Positions 37,725 through 46,298 of a stretch of DNA of 64,000 nt are shown piece by piece (positions within the stretch are counted from its first letter, which is position 1; each line of letters opens with the position of its first letter). The notes below the pieces were generated by a model, which saw nothing but the letters and a program-made list of their open reading frames with translations, ran no database searches and had not been told where the DNA came from. Both the position numbers and the translations under genes were made by a program. Origin of the DNA: Acinetobacter sp. ASP199 (lineage in GTDB: Bacteria; Pseudomonadota; Gammaproteobacteria; Pseudomonadales; Moraxellaceae); contig NZ_CP062182.1 of NCBI RefSeq assembly GCF_022700675.1, forward strand, positions 372,001 to 436,000, given 5' to 3'.

Positions 37725-39299
37725 TTAATTGGCTTTTTTATCTGCCCGTTGTGCTTTGAGCTGCTGTTGCAACCGGGCAAGACGTGCATTTAATAATTGA
37801 ATTCTCTGATCCTTCTGATTAAGCGCCAATTCTAATTCAGTTACGTTTCTCTGTAATTTAACGGTTTTTTCTCGGACTGTCATAACTTTTAATGACAACT
37901 CTTTCGAAGTTTGACGGTCTAATGTGTTTTGATTTGCAGAAAGTTGCTCAGATTCTTTCTGGTTCTCAGCAACCAGGCTCATTTCAGCCTGATTTAAACG
38001 ATATTTGGTGGTGCCTTTGGCCTTGTTCTGAACCTGTGCAAGCTCAGAGGTTTTGACTGTAATCGGCTGTTTTTGTGCTGGTGCAATATTCAGATTCAGT
38101 GTTGCACCACGCTTCAGGCGATTCGCATCTCCGCCAATAAAAGCCTGTTCATTATTGCTTTTAATTTGCTGCATCACTTCACCGACACCGCGGTTTTGTT
38201 CCTGCGCAATACGTGCAGCAATTTTCCAGAGTGATTCATTGGATTGAACCACGTAGGTTGCTTTTGCAGTAGATACTGGGCTCGCTTGAGGGGGCTGTTG
38301 TGTTTGAGCGGCAGCTGCTTGATTTGGTTGTTTAGGCGTATCTTTCTGCTGTTTTGCTACCTGTTCTTCGGCATATTTTTTAACTAATGGATCGCTCGAG
38401 TTAGATTGTGGGGCGGCAGCAGGATAGGTGGTCACTGGCTTTTGATTTTGCACTTTTTGAGCGGGTACATTATTCGGCTGTACAACAGGAGCCGCAGAAG
38501 CAACTTCTGCTACCTGAGTTTCTGCTTGAGCTGTGGTGACCGGATTGTTTTGAATATTATTTGAGGTCAGAGGCTTTTGTTGAATAGCGGGTATTGCAGG
38601 TTCAGCGATTGGTGTTGGTATCGTCAAAGTACTTGTGACGGGACGCGTATTTTCAGCTTTAACAGGTTCTTCAACCTTGACCGGTACTTTAACAGCAGGA
38701 GTGGTTATCGACGCTGTCTGAGGAATAGAGTTTGGCGATAATGGCGGTGGAGCAAGACGCTGTACAGTCAATGGTTTTTCCATTGTCTTGGTATTCGCTG
38801 TTGGAGTCTTGTATTGAGTACTGACAGGTAAATTTAAACCAATCTCTTTTTCATTTACCACGACCACTGGGGTTAATGGGCGTTCATTTGCGCTGATTGA
38901 AGCTTTAAGCAGGTCTGTTTTAGGTTTAAGCGTAGTCTTGATATGTTGTAGGCGTGCTGCATTGCCTTCTTTAACCTTAACTACAAAATTCAGGTCATTT
39001 TGAGTGATCGGGCGTGAAGAGGTAATGGTAATTACACCAGTTCCATTGCTGCTACGACGGGTGAAAAAGTTCAGGTGACCGGGAGGCTGATGTGTAGTGC
39101 CAAGAGTCATTAAATCTTCTGGTGTAGCCAGACTGACCTCAAGCGGCATATTGATATCTGACTGGCGGAAATTCATTTCCGCATAAAGTAGTTCCCCGGG
39201 TGCCGATTGAACCTGAACTGGCTCAACCGTGATTGCAAAAACAGGTTGTGCAATCATCATGGCTAAAGTCGCAATTTTGAATTTTTTATATACAGTCAT
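37725..39299 (-). CDS. FimV-like protein, periplasmic LysM half
   Basis: A 524-aa exported protein: signal peptide (MTVYKKFKIATLAMMIAQPVFA), a FimV N-terminal beta domain (about 23-125; VEPVQVQSAPGELLYAEMNF, VKEGNAARL), a long Pro/Thr/Val-rich linker, a LysM domain (about 355-425; TYVVQSNESLWKIAARI, LKRGATLNL) and a C-terminal coiled coil (about 445-520). It binds peptidoglycan and with its partner probably organises the cell pole and type IV pili. In Pseudomonas FimV these parts are one polypeptide with a transmembrane segment between; here that segment starts the next gene 73 bases on. The start at 39299 is chosen for the signal peptide; an ATG at 39326 is possible. Confidence 0.82.
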   Translation of the reverse strand: MTVYKKFKIATLAMMIAQPVFAITVEPVQVQSAPGELLYAEMNFRQSDINMPLEVSLATPEDLMTLGTTHQPPGHLNFFTRRSSNGTGVITITSSRPITQNDLNFVVKVKEGNAARLQHIKTTLKPKTDLLKASISANERPLTPVVVVNEKEIGLNLPVSTQYKTPTANTKTMEKPLTVQRLAPPPLSPNSIPQTASITTPAVKVPVKVEEPVKAENTRPVTSTLTIPTPIAEPAIPAIQQKPLTSNNIQNNPVTTAQAETQVAEVASAAPVVQPNNVPAQKVQNQKPVTTYPAAAPQSNSSDPLVKKYAEEQVAKQQKDTPKQPNQAAAAQTQQPPQASPVSTAKATYVVQSNESLWKIAARIAQEQNRGVGEVMQQIKSNNEQAFIGGDANRLKRGATLNLNIAPAQKQPITVKTSELAQVQNKAKGTTKYRLNQAEMSLVAENQKESEQLSANQNTLDRQTSKELSLKVMTVREKTVKLQRNVTELELALNQKDQRIQLLNARLARLQQQLKAQRADKKAN

Positions 39300-39394
39300 C
39301 TTAATTCTAGGCTCAGCATCGGTCATATTACATTCAGTATGAATCGATGATTGGGATGTCTATGTTTGTTCAACTATTTTCTTGATAGTGACAC

Positions 39395-39424
39395 AAAAAA
39401 GCCGATCAATAAAGATCGGCTTTT
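39395..39424 (-). terminator. Rho-independent terminator after asd
   Basis: AAAAAAGCCGATC / GATCGGCTTTT around AATAAA; T run on the minus strand. Confidence 0.92.
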
Positions 39425-39445
39425 AGATTGATTATAATTGCTTAA

Positions 39446-40564
39446 TTAAGCATTTTTATAATCGATCAGAATGCGGAGCATACGGCGTAAAGGCTCAGCA
39501 GCACCCCAAAGTAACTGGTCACCTACCGTGAATGCACCGAGGTATTCTTTACCCATGTTCATTTTACGTAGACGGCCGACTGGAACAGTCAGTGTACCAG
39601 TGACTGCGACAGGCGTCAGATCAGTCATTGATGCTTCACGTGTATTTGGTACCACTTTTGCCCATTGGCTAGACTGACGGATCATATCTTCGATTTCATT
39701 CAAAGGTACGTCACGTTTTAGCTTCAAGGTAATCGCCTGAGAATGACAGCGCATTGCACCGATACGCACACAGTGGCCATCAATTGGAACGATCTGCTGG
39801 TTACCCAAGATCTTGTTAGTTTCAACCTGACCTTTCCATTCTTCTTTCGACTGACCGCTTTCCAGCTGCTTGTCGATATACGGAATCAGGGAACCAGCGA
39901 GCGGTACACCAAAGTTTGTAGACGGGAAGCCTTCACCACGTTGTAATGCAGCAATTTTAGAATCGATGTCCAAAATTGGAGAGCGTGGATCATCTAGCAA
40001 GTCTTTGGTATTGTTATACAGGTAACCCATGCCTGTGATCAGCTCACGCATGTTTTGTGCACCGGCACCAGATGCTGCCTGGTAAGTCATCGAAGTTGCC
40101 CATTCCACCAGATTGTTCTGGAAGAGAGAACCTAGACCCATCAGCATCAGGGAAACTGTACAGTTACCGCCAACGAAAGTTTTAGTACCTTTTACTAGAC
40201 CGTCTTTGATCACGTTCAGGTTAACCGGGTCAAGTACAATGATTGCTTCATCATCCATACGTAAAGTAGATGCAGCATCAATCCAGTAACCATTCCAGCC
40301 TTCAGCTTTCAGCTTAGGGAAAACTGCAGTGGTGTAATCGCCACCTTGACAGGTAATAATGACATCCATTTGCTTCAGACTATCAATGTCTGTCGCATCC
40401 ATAAGTGCTGGGGCAGTTTTACCACCAAATGCTGGTGCTTCACCACCTGCATTACTGGTAGAGAAATAGAATGGCTCAAAATGAGCAAAATCATTCTCTT
40501 CAACCATACGTTGCATGAGGACGGAACCAACCATCCCGCGCCAACCGACCAGACCTACTTTCAT
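39446..40564 (-). CDS. asd: Aspartate-semialdehyde dehydrogenase
   Basis: Reduces aspartyl phosphate to the semialdehyde, the branch point for lysine/diaminopimelate, threonine and methionine. The 372-aa protein starts [16 protein letters not shown], with the NADP loop, and has the active-site C135 in [16 protein letters not shown]; the length and the insert pattern fit the gram-negative Asd type. An upstream frame extension to 40633 is rejected because GAGG precedes the ATG at 40564 and homologues start here. It lies next to the fimV-like genes, as in Pseudomonas and Acinetobacter. Confidence 0.97.
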   Translation of the reverse strand: MKVGLVGWRGMVGSVLMQRMVEENDFAHFEPFYFSTSNAGGEAPAFGGKTAPALMDATDIDSLKQMDVIITCQGGDYTTAVFPKLKAEGWNGYWIDAASTLRMDDEAIIVLDPVNLNVIKDGLVKGTKTFVGGNCTVSLMLMGLGSLFQNNLVEWATSMTYQAASGAGAQNMRELITGMGYLYNNTKDLLDDPRSPILDIDSKIAALQRGEGFPSTNFGVPLAGSLIPYIDKQLESGQSKEEWKGQVETNKILGNQQIVPIDGHCVRIGAMRCHSQAITLKLKRDVPLNEIEDMIRQSSQWAKVVPNTREASMTDLTPVAVTGTLTVPVGRLRKMNMGKEYLGAFTVGDQLLWGAAEPLRRMLRILIDYKNA

Positions 40565-40751
40565 GTCACTTTGCCTCGGTGCGTTAAAAAATAAAAGGGG
40601 GTTCGAGTGTACCAAAAAGGGACTCAACTGCAATAGCTACACAATAGAAACATCAATAATATTGAGCGGAATATCTTGTTTATGTTACATACAAAATTGA
40701 TAACGCAGATTTTCTTGTAGAAAAAATAAAAACATAGCAAAGAGTCACTTT

Positions 40752-41870
40752 ATGATTTTGTTTATTCAGATATTGTCAGGGCTGGTCATCTGGCTCAGTT
40801 TCTGGTCCCTGATTCCTCGTGATGAATGGTGGATCCGTGGCGCCGATTTCCCGCGACTACAAATTCTGATCATTGGCTTCATTGCGCTCGGACTCTATAT
40901 ATTTTGGGAGCATTCCTGGACGCTGACAGACCAAATTATTTTTGTGGGACTGCTCGCTGCACAAGCCTACCAGTTGAAGATGGTCTTGCCTTATACCTTT
41001 ATCTGGAAAAAACAGGTGAAGAAAGTCAAACAGCAGCAACTGGATCCGAGCAGGCAAATCTCTTTGCTTGTTTCAAACGTCCTCATGACCAATGAAAAAT
41101 ATCACCTGCTGCTGGAACAGATTCAACGTTTAAATCCCGATCTGGTACTGACTCTGGAAACTAATTCAGAATGGCAGAAACAACTTTCAGTGATTGAAGC
41201 GGATTATCCCTACCGTGTACCAGTGCCGTTAGAGAACCTGTATGGAATGCATCTCTACAGTAAATTAAAACTCAGCGATACCGAGGTGAAATTTATTCTG
41301 AGTAATGAAATTCCTTCAATTCATACCACAGTCACTTTACGCTCTGGCCATCCAGTTCAGTTATATTGCCTACATCCAAAACCGCCAAGTCCAACAGAAG
41401 CCAAGGACTCGAAACTACGTGATGCTGAATTGCTGATCGTTGGTGATCAAATCAAAGATCTGGATGAAAGCTGTATTGTGATGGGTGATCTGAATGATGT
41501 CGCCTGGTCACGTACCACTCGTTTGTTTCAGCGTATTAGTGGTTTACTCGACCCACGTGTCGGACGCCGTTATATCAATACCTTTCATGCGGATTATCCG
41601 ATGTTTCGCTGGTCACTTGATCATGTTTTTCACAGCACTGACTTTGCTTTAGTCCATATGGAACGTTTACCACATGTGGGATCAGATCATTTCCCGGTGT
41701 TTGTAATTCTGCAAACCGGACGAGTCTTTGATCATGTACAAGAAGAACTGGAACAGACTAAAGAAGATGAGCAGGAAGCTGAGGAAGCGATACAAGAAGG
41801 TATTGAAAAAGCTGAGAAAGAAGAAAAAATAGTCACGGATGAAATTGCTCAAACCTACAAAAATGGCTAA
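40752..41870 (+). CDS. Membrane-anchored endonuclease/exonuclease/phosphatase-fold protein
   Basis: A 372-aa protein with three N-terminal hydrophobic segments (about 1-20, 36-52 and 60-75), then an EEP-superfamily domain (about 95-325): LVSNVLMTNEKY at the start, NPDLVLTLETN (metal Glu), VMGDLNDVAW (catalytic Asp/Asn) and GSDHFPVFVIL (catalytic His). These are the marks of a Mg-dependent phosphodiesterase of the YafD/DUF-type inner-membrane group. The last 45 residues are strongly acidic, predicted coiled coil (EELEQTKEDEQEAEEAIQ). The substrate is unknown; phospholipid headgroup or nucleic-acid cleavage are both known in the superfamily. Confidence 0.8.
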   Translation: MILFIQILSGLVIWLSFWSLIPRDEWWIRGADFPRLQILIIGFIALGLYIFWEHSWTLTDQIIFVGLLAAQAYQLKMVLPYTFIWKKQVKKVKQQQLDPSRQISLLVSNVLMTNEKYHLLLEQIQRLNPDLVLTLETNSEWQKQLSVIEADYPYRVPVPLENLYGMHLYSKLKLSDTEVKFILSNEIPSIHTTVTLRSGHPVQLYCLHPKPPSPTEAKDSKLRDAELLIVGDQIKDLDESCIVMGDLNDVAWSRTTRLFQRISGLLDPRVGRRYINTFHADYPMFRWSLDHVFHSTDFALVHMERLPHVGSDHFPVFVILQTGRVFDHVQEELEQTKEDEQEAEEAIQEGIEKAEKEEKIVTDEIAQTYKNG

Positions 41871-42024
41871 AAAGAGTGATGGTTTTATCGGAAAAGTGTA
41901 CGAAATGGCTTACACAGATTGCGGTCCTAAACGATATTCATTCTTAAGTGATTTCGATATTCTGATTACATCAGCACAGGGAGTCGAGAAGGGAATTTCT
42001 CATAAGGAAGACGAAGCTGAATGA
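41863..42024 (+). CDS. Possible small hypothetical protein overlapping the EEP gene
   Basis: Fifty-three codons starting at an ATG that overlaps the end of the EEP gene by eight bases (ATGGCTAA). The sequence (KSDGFIGKVYEMAYTDCGPKR and onward) has a protein-like composition, and the overlap would permit coupled translation, but no ribosome site or known family supports it. It may be a chance frame. Confidence 0.35.
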   Translation: MAKKSDGFIGKVYEMAYTDCGPKRYSFLSDFDILITSAQGVEKGISHKEDEAE

Positions 42025-42097
42025 AGACATCATGGACATGATGATGAAATGGAAATCACAAAAAACCAAGAATTAAAATGTTGAAAGCACAACCTCA

Positions 42098-42135
42098 TTA
42101 ACCCGGGTTTTTACAGGATGTAGAGCCCGGGTTAA
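42098..42135. repeat. GC-rich palindrome (terminator-like repeat)
   Basis: Perfect ten-base arms TTAACCCGGG and CCCGGGTTAA around an 18-base loop containing TTTTACAGGATGTAG. That loop motif closely resembles one inside the repeat at 34261. The following sequence is only moderately T-rich, so it is a better repeat than a terminator. Confidence 0.6.
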
Positions 42136-42221
42136 ATTATTTTATCGCTTTAATTTTTCTTTATATTTATTTGATTATTAAAATAATTTGTCGAACTAAA
42201 ATAATTCTTTGGAAAGTTGAT

Positions 42222-42629
42222 ATGCAACTTGTTATTTCTGACAGTGATTCAGTCCAGGAATCCGAAATTCTTGAACTGTATTGTGCCAATCAATGGTCTG
42301 CGGCCGAAAAACCGCAACTGCTTTTAGAAGCCTTGAACCATTCCCATAGTCTTGTAACTGCACGTATTGATGGTCGATTGGTAGGACTCGGCAATGCCAT
42401 TTCTGATGGCTATCTGGTGGTGTATTTCCCACATTTATTGGTTCATCCAGAATTACAAGGGCAGGGCATCGGCCGCCGAATTGTGCAAACCCTGCTAGAG
42501 CGTTATGCAGGATTTCATCAGAAAATTTTAGTCGCTGACCAGCATGCCACCGGCTTTTATCAAGCTTTAGGCTTTAGTCCTGCTGGACAGACTGAAGCCA
42601 TGTGGATTTATCAAGGAACAGATCATTGA
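42222..42629 (+). CDS. GNAT-family N-acetyltransferase
   Basis: A 135-aa acetyltransferase. The acetyl-CoA loop is visible as HPELQGQGIGRRIVQTLL (about 75-92, the Q-x2-G-x-G/A motif), followed by VADQHATGFYQALGF, the usual motif B. The start at 42222 follows GGAAAG; a longer frame from 42171 begins in AT-rich leader. The acceptor substrate is unknown and there is no operon partner. Confidence 0.88.
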   Translation: MQLVISDSDSVQESEILELYCANQWSAAEKPQLLLEALNHSHSLVTARIDGRLVGLGNAISDGYLVVYFPHLLVHPELQGQGIGRRIVQTLLERYAGFHQKILVADQHATGFYQALGFSPAGQTEAMWIYQGTDH

Positions 42630-42725
42630 TCTATTATTCAAGCACTCATTAATTTAATGAACACTTAATAGATCTCTTTCATAAATCAAAAAATGATCGT
42701 TATATTCATATTTAAATGGATATTG

Positions 42726-42850
42726 AAAGTTCCTTCTCCCTCTGGGATGAGAAGTGTTACTTCGCAAGAGGATGAAGGGGTTTCTTAGAAAAAACCTCTC
42801 CCTGAGGAGCATGCTCCGCAAGTCTCCTACAAGGAGAGGGAATTTCCTTT
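42726..42850. repeat. Tandem pair of related palindromic repeats
   Basis: Unit 1 (about 42731-42780) and unit 2 (about 42795-42841) share the scheme (C)CTTCTCCCT ... CGCAAG ... GAGAGGG-like ends, each able to fold on itself. Unit 2 contains the perfect palindrome GGAGCATGCTCC. Outer ends AAAGTTCCTTCTCCCTC and the complement of AAAGGAAATTCCCTCTCC are also inverted. There is no coding capacity. It lies between the GNAT gene and the lipid A acyltransferase. Confidence 0.6.
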
Positions 42851-42882
42851 GCAATGATTCAAAAATGATTTATGAAAGAACT

Positions 42883-43818
42883 CTAATAAATCGAATCATA
42901 ACCCTGTGGACGGGTCTTAAAACGGCGGTGAAACCACATATATTGCGTTGGGGCGATCCGTAACTGCCGTTCAATAATCTGATTGACGCGAGTCGCATCA
43001 TCCAGTTCATCTGTGCTTGGCAGGTTTTCAACGGGTGGCTCAATCAGTACATGATATTTCGGGTTTTTAATGTCGCCGTGACGGTAGAAATATAGTGGAA
43101 TCGCAGCAGCTTTGGTCATTTTTAATAAACGACGGTGTGCGGTCACAGTGGCAGCAGGAACACCAAAAAACGGGGCCATCACGCCTTGTTTTAGACCAAA
43201 ATCCTGGTCCGGACTATACCAGATCGCATGTCCATTTTTCAGGTTACGTACCAGACCACGCATATCATCATGATCAATCTGGTTGGCATAAATGGTGGCG
43301 CGGCAACGGTAGATCAGCATGTCGAGCAGGGGATTGTTCTGCGGACGATAGACCACATCCGGTTCAAAATATTGGGCACATAAATAACCACCAGCATCTA
43401 GCAGGGTAGAGTGAGTACCCAGCAATAACGCCCCTTTACCTTCAGCTTGTGCCTGCTGGATATATTCCAGACCTTCAATAGTCACACGGCCTTTAAACCA
43501 CTTGGGTGTGTACCAGGCATTTAGTGTTTCAAATACACCGAGCATCTGGTCAATAAAGACCTGACGGGCATTTTCCTGCACCTCTTGTGCAGACCACTCT
43601 GGAAAACACACCTCCAGATTGCGCACTGTGGTTTCACGGCGAGATTTTAAATATTTAAAACTCAGACTTCCCAGTAAAGACGCCAGGCGGTGCTGAATCG
43701 CCCAAGGTAAAATCGCCAGAATCATCAGGAATACAATGCCAATCCAGATGCCCCAATACTGTGGAGACAGGAAGGCCCATTGAAATTCACCGGGTTGGTA
43801 ATCTGGCTTTTTACTCAT
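42883..43818 (-). CDS. Lipid A biosynthesis acyltransferase (LpxL/LpxM family)
   Basis: Inner-membrane enzyme that adds a secondary acyl chain to Kdo-lipid A or lipid IVA from acyl-ACP. The 311-aa protein has a transmembrane helix near residues 18-40, the catalytic H-x4-D motif in GTHSTLLDAGG (about 127-137), and the YRPQNNPLLD and WYSPDQDFG blocks typical of the family. Whether it acts as the LpxL- or LpxM-type enzyme is not decidable by eye. It lies next to uup with a terminator between. Confidence 0.92.
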   Translation of the reverse strand: MSKKPDYQPGEFQWAFLSPQYWGIWIGIVFLMILAILPWAIQHRLASLLGSLSFKYLKSRRETTVRNLEVCFPEWSAQEVQENARQVFIDQMLGVFETLNAWYTPKWFKGRVTIEGLEYIQQAQAEGKGALLLGTHSTLLDAGGYLCAQYFEPDVVYRPQNNPLLDMLIYRCRATIYANQIDHDDMRGLVRNLKNGHAIWYSPDQDFGLKQGVMAPFFGVPAATVTAHRRLLKMTKAAAIPLYFYRHGDIKNPKYHVLIEPPVENLPSTDELDDATRVNQIIERQLRIAPTQYMWFHRRFKTRPQGYDSIY

Positions 43819-43884
43819 AATCTGCTATTTAAACCTAAAGATATCTGCAGTGTAGCAGAAGAGCTTTTTGAAACAAAAAAGTGT

Positions 43885-43916
43885 AAAAAAAAGCATCTGT
43901 ACGAATACAGATGCTT
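43885..43916 (-). terminator. Rho-independent terminator after uup
   Basis: GCATCTGTA / TACAGATGC with a UUCG loop on the minus strand and a run of eight T residues; 22 bases after the uup stop. Confidence 0.93.
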
Positions 43917-43937
43917 AGCATTCAAGAGGGAAGAAAA

Positions 43938-45839
43938 TTAACCTTTGGTCATATTTTCCAGCTCATCCCAACGTTCCATTTTTTCCAGTAAAATTTCATC
44001 AATTTCACCTAAACGTTCAGATGCCTTGGTCGCTGCTGCTGCATCTTTCACAAACCATGAACCATCTGCCAGTTTTTCAGAAAGTTCAGCCTGTTCACTT
44101 TCCAGTGCTTCAATTTCTGCAGGCAATTGTTCAAGTTCACGTTGATCTTTATAGCTGAGTTTTACCTTTTTTGGCGCAGGAGCAGCGGTTGCTGCAGCTT
44201 TGGCAGCGGCTTTTTTAACAGCAGATTTTTGATCGACCACAGTCTGATTTGGACGCTGCTCTAAATAATCCTGATAACCACCAATGTATTCGTCGATGTT
44301 ACCTTTACCATCAAATACCCAGGTCGAGGTTACAACGTTGTCCATAAAGGCACGGTCATGCGAGATCAGCAGTAAAGTACCTTTATAACCACTCAACATT
44401 TCCTCTAAAAGCTCCAGCGTCACCATATCCAGGTCATTGGTTGGTTCGTCCATCACAATCAGGTTCGATGGTTTGAGTAACAGTTTTGCAAGCAAAATAC
44501 GGTTACGCTCACCACCTGAAAGTGCTTTCACTGGCGTACGGGCGCGTTCAGGCGAGAACAGGAAATCTTGTAAATAACTATAGATATGGCGGCGCTGACC
44601 ATTCACATCGACATGATCCGAACCTTCTGCCACGTTATCTTTTACCGATTTTTCCAGATCCAGTACGTTACGTAACTGGTCAAAGTATGCAACTTCTAGC
44701 TGGGTCCCGGTTTTTACCGTACCACCGTGCTCAAGCTGGCCCAGAATCGCTTTAATCAGCGTGGTTTTACCCACACCGTTATCACCGACCAGACCAATGC
44801 GGTCGCCGCGAAGAACAAGTGCTGAAAAATCATTGATAATCGGTGCATTGTCACCAAATTTCACGCTGAGATGTTCAATCTCAAATACCACTTTACCAGA
44901 GCGTTGAGCATCCTGAGTTGCCATGCTCACTTTGCCTTGTTGTGAGCGGCGTGCTTTAGATTCTTCACGTAATGCTTTTAAGGCACGGACACGGCCTTCA
45001 TTACGGGTACGACGTGCTTTAATGCCCTGACGAATCCACACTTCTTCTTCAGCAAGACGCTTGTCAAACAGCGCATTCTGCTTTTCTTCTGCTTCCATTT
45101 GCTGTGCTTTAAGCTCCAGATAACGTGAATAGTTACCTTCATAGCTACGTAAAACACCACGATCCAGTTCAACAATACGGGTAGCAATGCTGTCCACGAA
45201 TGAACGGTCATGCGAAATAAACAGGAGGGTTAAATTATTTTGATCGAGCAGGAATTTCTCTAACCATTCAATACTTTCAACGTCCAGATGGTTGGTCGGT
45301 TCGTCAAGTAGAAGTACGTCTGGTTGGGTCAGCAGGGCACGAGCCAGCAGTACACGACGCTTACGACCACCGGATAAATCGGCAAGGTCTGCCTCCGGAT
45401 CCAGGCCCATTTTACTCAGGATAGAATTCACCTTGGTTTCTAAAGCCCAGCCATCCAGTTGATCCATCTTGTGCTGTAGTGAACCCATGCGGTCGCAGGC
45501 CTCCATATCGCCGAGTACACAGGCTTCACTGGCTTCATGATAGGCACGTAAAACTTCTGACGCTTCACCTGCACCATCCGCCACGATATCCGCTACTTTG
45601 CCGGAATCCATCGGTACGTCTTGGGCCAACATGGAAATTGTGATGCCATTTTGTAAGGAAACTTCACCACCGTCAGGTAACAGGCTTCCTTCAATCAGTT
45701 TAAGTAAGGTAGACTTACCTTCACCATTACGGCCAATCAAACACACTCGTTCACCGCGTTCTAAATTAAAGTTAGCGCCGTCGAGCAGTGCAGGTCCGCC
45801 AAACGCGAGTTGGACGTCCCTTAGGGTAATATATGCCAT
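43938..45839 (-). CDS. uup: ABC-F family ATPase Uup
   Basis: Soluble tandem ABC ATPase without membrane domains; ABC-F proteins act on ribosomes, and Uup also affects transposon excision and DNA repair intermediates. The 633-aa protein has Walker A motifs GRNGEGKST (near 36) and GDNGVGKTT (near 352), signatures LSGGRKRR and LSGGERNR, Walker B LLLDEPTNHLD and IVMDEPTNDLD, and a C-terminal coiled coil (about 545-633) that marks Uup. The ABC-F linker between the halves is rich in Arg/Lys (IKARRTRNEGRVRALKALREE). Divergent from slyX. Confidence 0.95.
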   Translation of the reverse strand: MAYITLRDVQLAFGGPALLDGANFNLERGERVCLIGRNGEGKSTLLKLIEGSLLPDGGEVSLQNGITISMLAQDVPMDSGKVADIVADGAGEASEVLRAYHEASEACVLGDMEACDRMGSLQHKMDQLDGWALETKVNSILSKMGLDPEADLADLSGGRKRRVLLARALLTQPDVLLLDEPTNHLDVESIEWLEKFLLDQNNLTLLFISHDRSFVDSIATRIVELDRGVLRSYEGNYSRYLELKAQQMEAEEKQNALFDKRLAEEEVWIRQGIKARRTRNEGRVRALKALREESKARRSQQGKVSMATQDAQRSGKVVFEIEHLSVKFGDNAPIINDFSALVLRGDRIGLVGDNGVGKTTLIKAILGQLEHGGTVKTGTQLEVAYFDQLRNVLDLEKSVKDNVAEGSDHVDVNGQRRHIYSYLQDFLFSPERARTPVKALSGGERNRILLAKLLLKPSNLIVMDEPTNDLDMVTLELLEEMLSGYKGTLLLISHDRAFMDNVVTSTWVFDGKGNIDEYIGGYQDYLEQRPNQTVVDQKSAVKKAAAKAAATAAPAPKKVKLSYKDQRELEQLPAEIEALESEQAELSEKLADGSWFVKDAAAATKASERLGEIDEILLEKMERWDELENMTKG

Positions 45840-45874
45840 AATGGTTTCCTGAAATCCTATGATGAGGACTTAAA

Positions 45875-46120
45875 ATGACTAAACAACAAAATCTAAATGA
45901 TCAGGCGTCATTTTCCGCACCCATTGAAGATTTGCAAGTCCGAATTGCATTTTTGGACGATTTAGTTGAACAGTTGAATCAGCAGGTGACCAGGCAGAAT
46001 CTGGAAATCATCGATCTCCAGAAGCAAATGAAGCTGTTATATCAACGTGTTGAGTCAGCAGACTTGTCTGAAGGGATTGCAGAATTTGACCCGATTATTG
46101 ATCGACCACCACACTATTAA
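45875..46120 (+). CDS. slyX: SlyX family protein
   Basis: An 81-aa coiled-coil protein: LQVRIAFLDDLVEQLNQQVTRQN and onward forms heptads from about residue 22 to 60, and it ends DRPPHY, the conserved SlyX C-terminal signature (PPHY). The function is unknown throughout the family. A GAGGA ribosome site precedes the ATG. It is divergent from uup with only 35 bases between starts, so their promoters overlap. Confidence 0.93.
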   Translation: MTKQQNLNDQASFSAPIEDLQVRIAFLDDLVEQLNQQVTRQNLEIIDLQKQMKLLYQRVESADLSEGIAEFDPIIDRPPHY

Positions 46121-46139
46121 TTATGTAATTGGTCGTGTA

Positions 46140-46165
46140 GAAAACCCTCCATTGTGAGGGTTTTC
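46140..46165 (+). terminator. Rho-independent terminator after slyX
   Basis: GAAAACCCTC / GAGGGTTTTC around CATTGT, 20 bases after the slyX stop. The T run is short. Confidence 0.85.
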
Positions 46166-46298
46166 GCTTTAATGCACCTCTGGTTCGTTCCAGCACAGTC
46201 TTCTTTGCCAGTAAAAATATCCATGCTGAAAATAATTTGACCTTTTTCACGCTTACCCCTCTAATAGCGCTTCCAGGTTTTGCTTAGATTGGTGTTCC

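Noticed and set aside
40565..40633. A 23-codon extension of asd
   Set aside because: The nucleotide-binding motif [13 protein letters not shown] must be at the N terminus, and GAGG precedes that ATG.
42883..42963. A plus-strand frame (42754-42963) over the repeats and the acyltransferase end
   Set aside because: It is made of palindromic repeat sequence and the complement of a well-supported gene.
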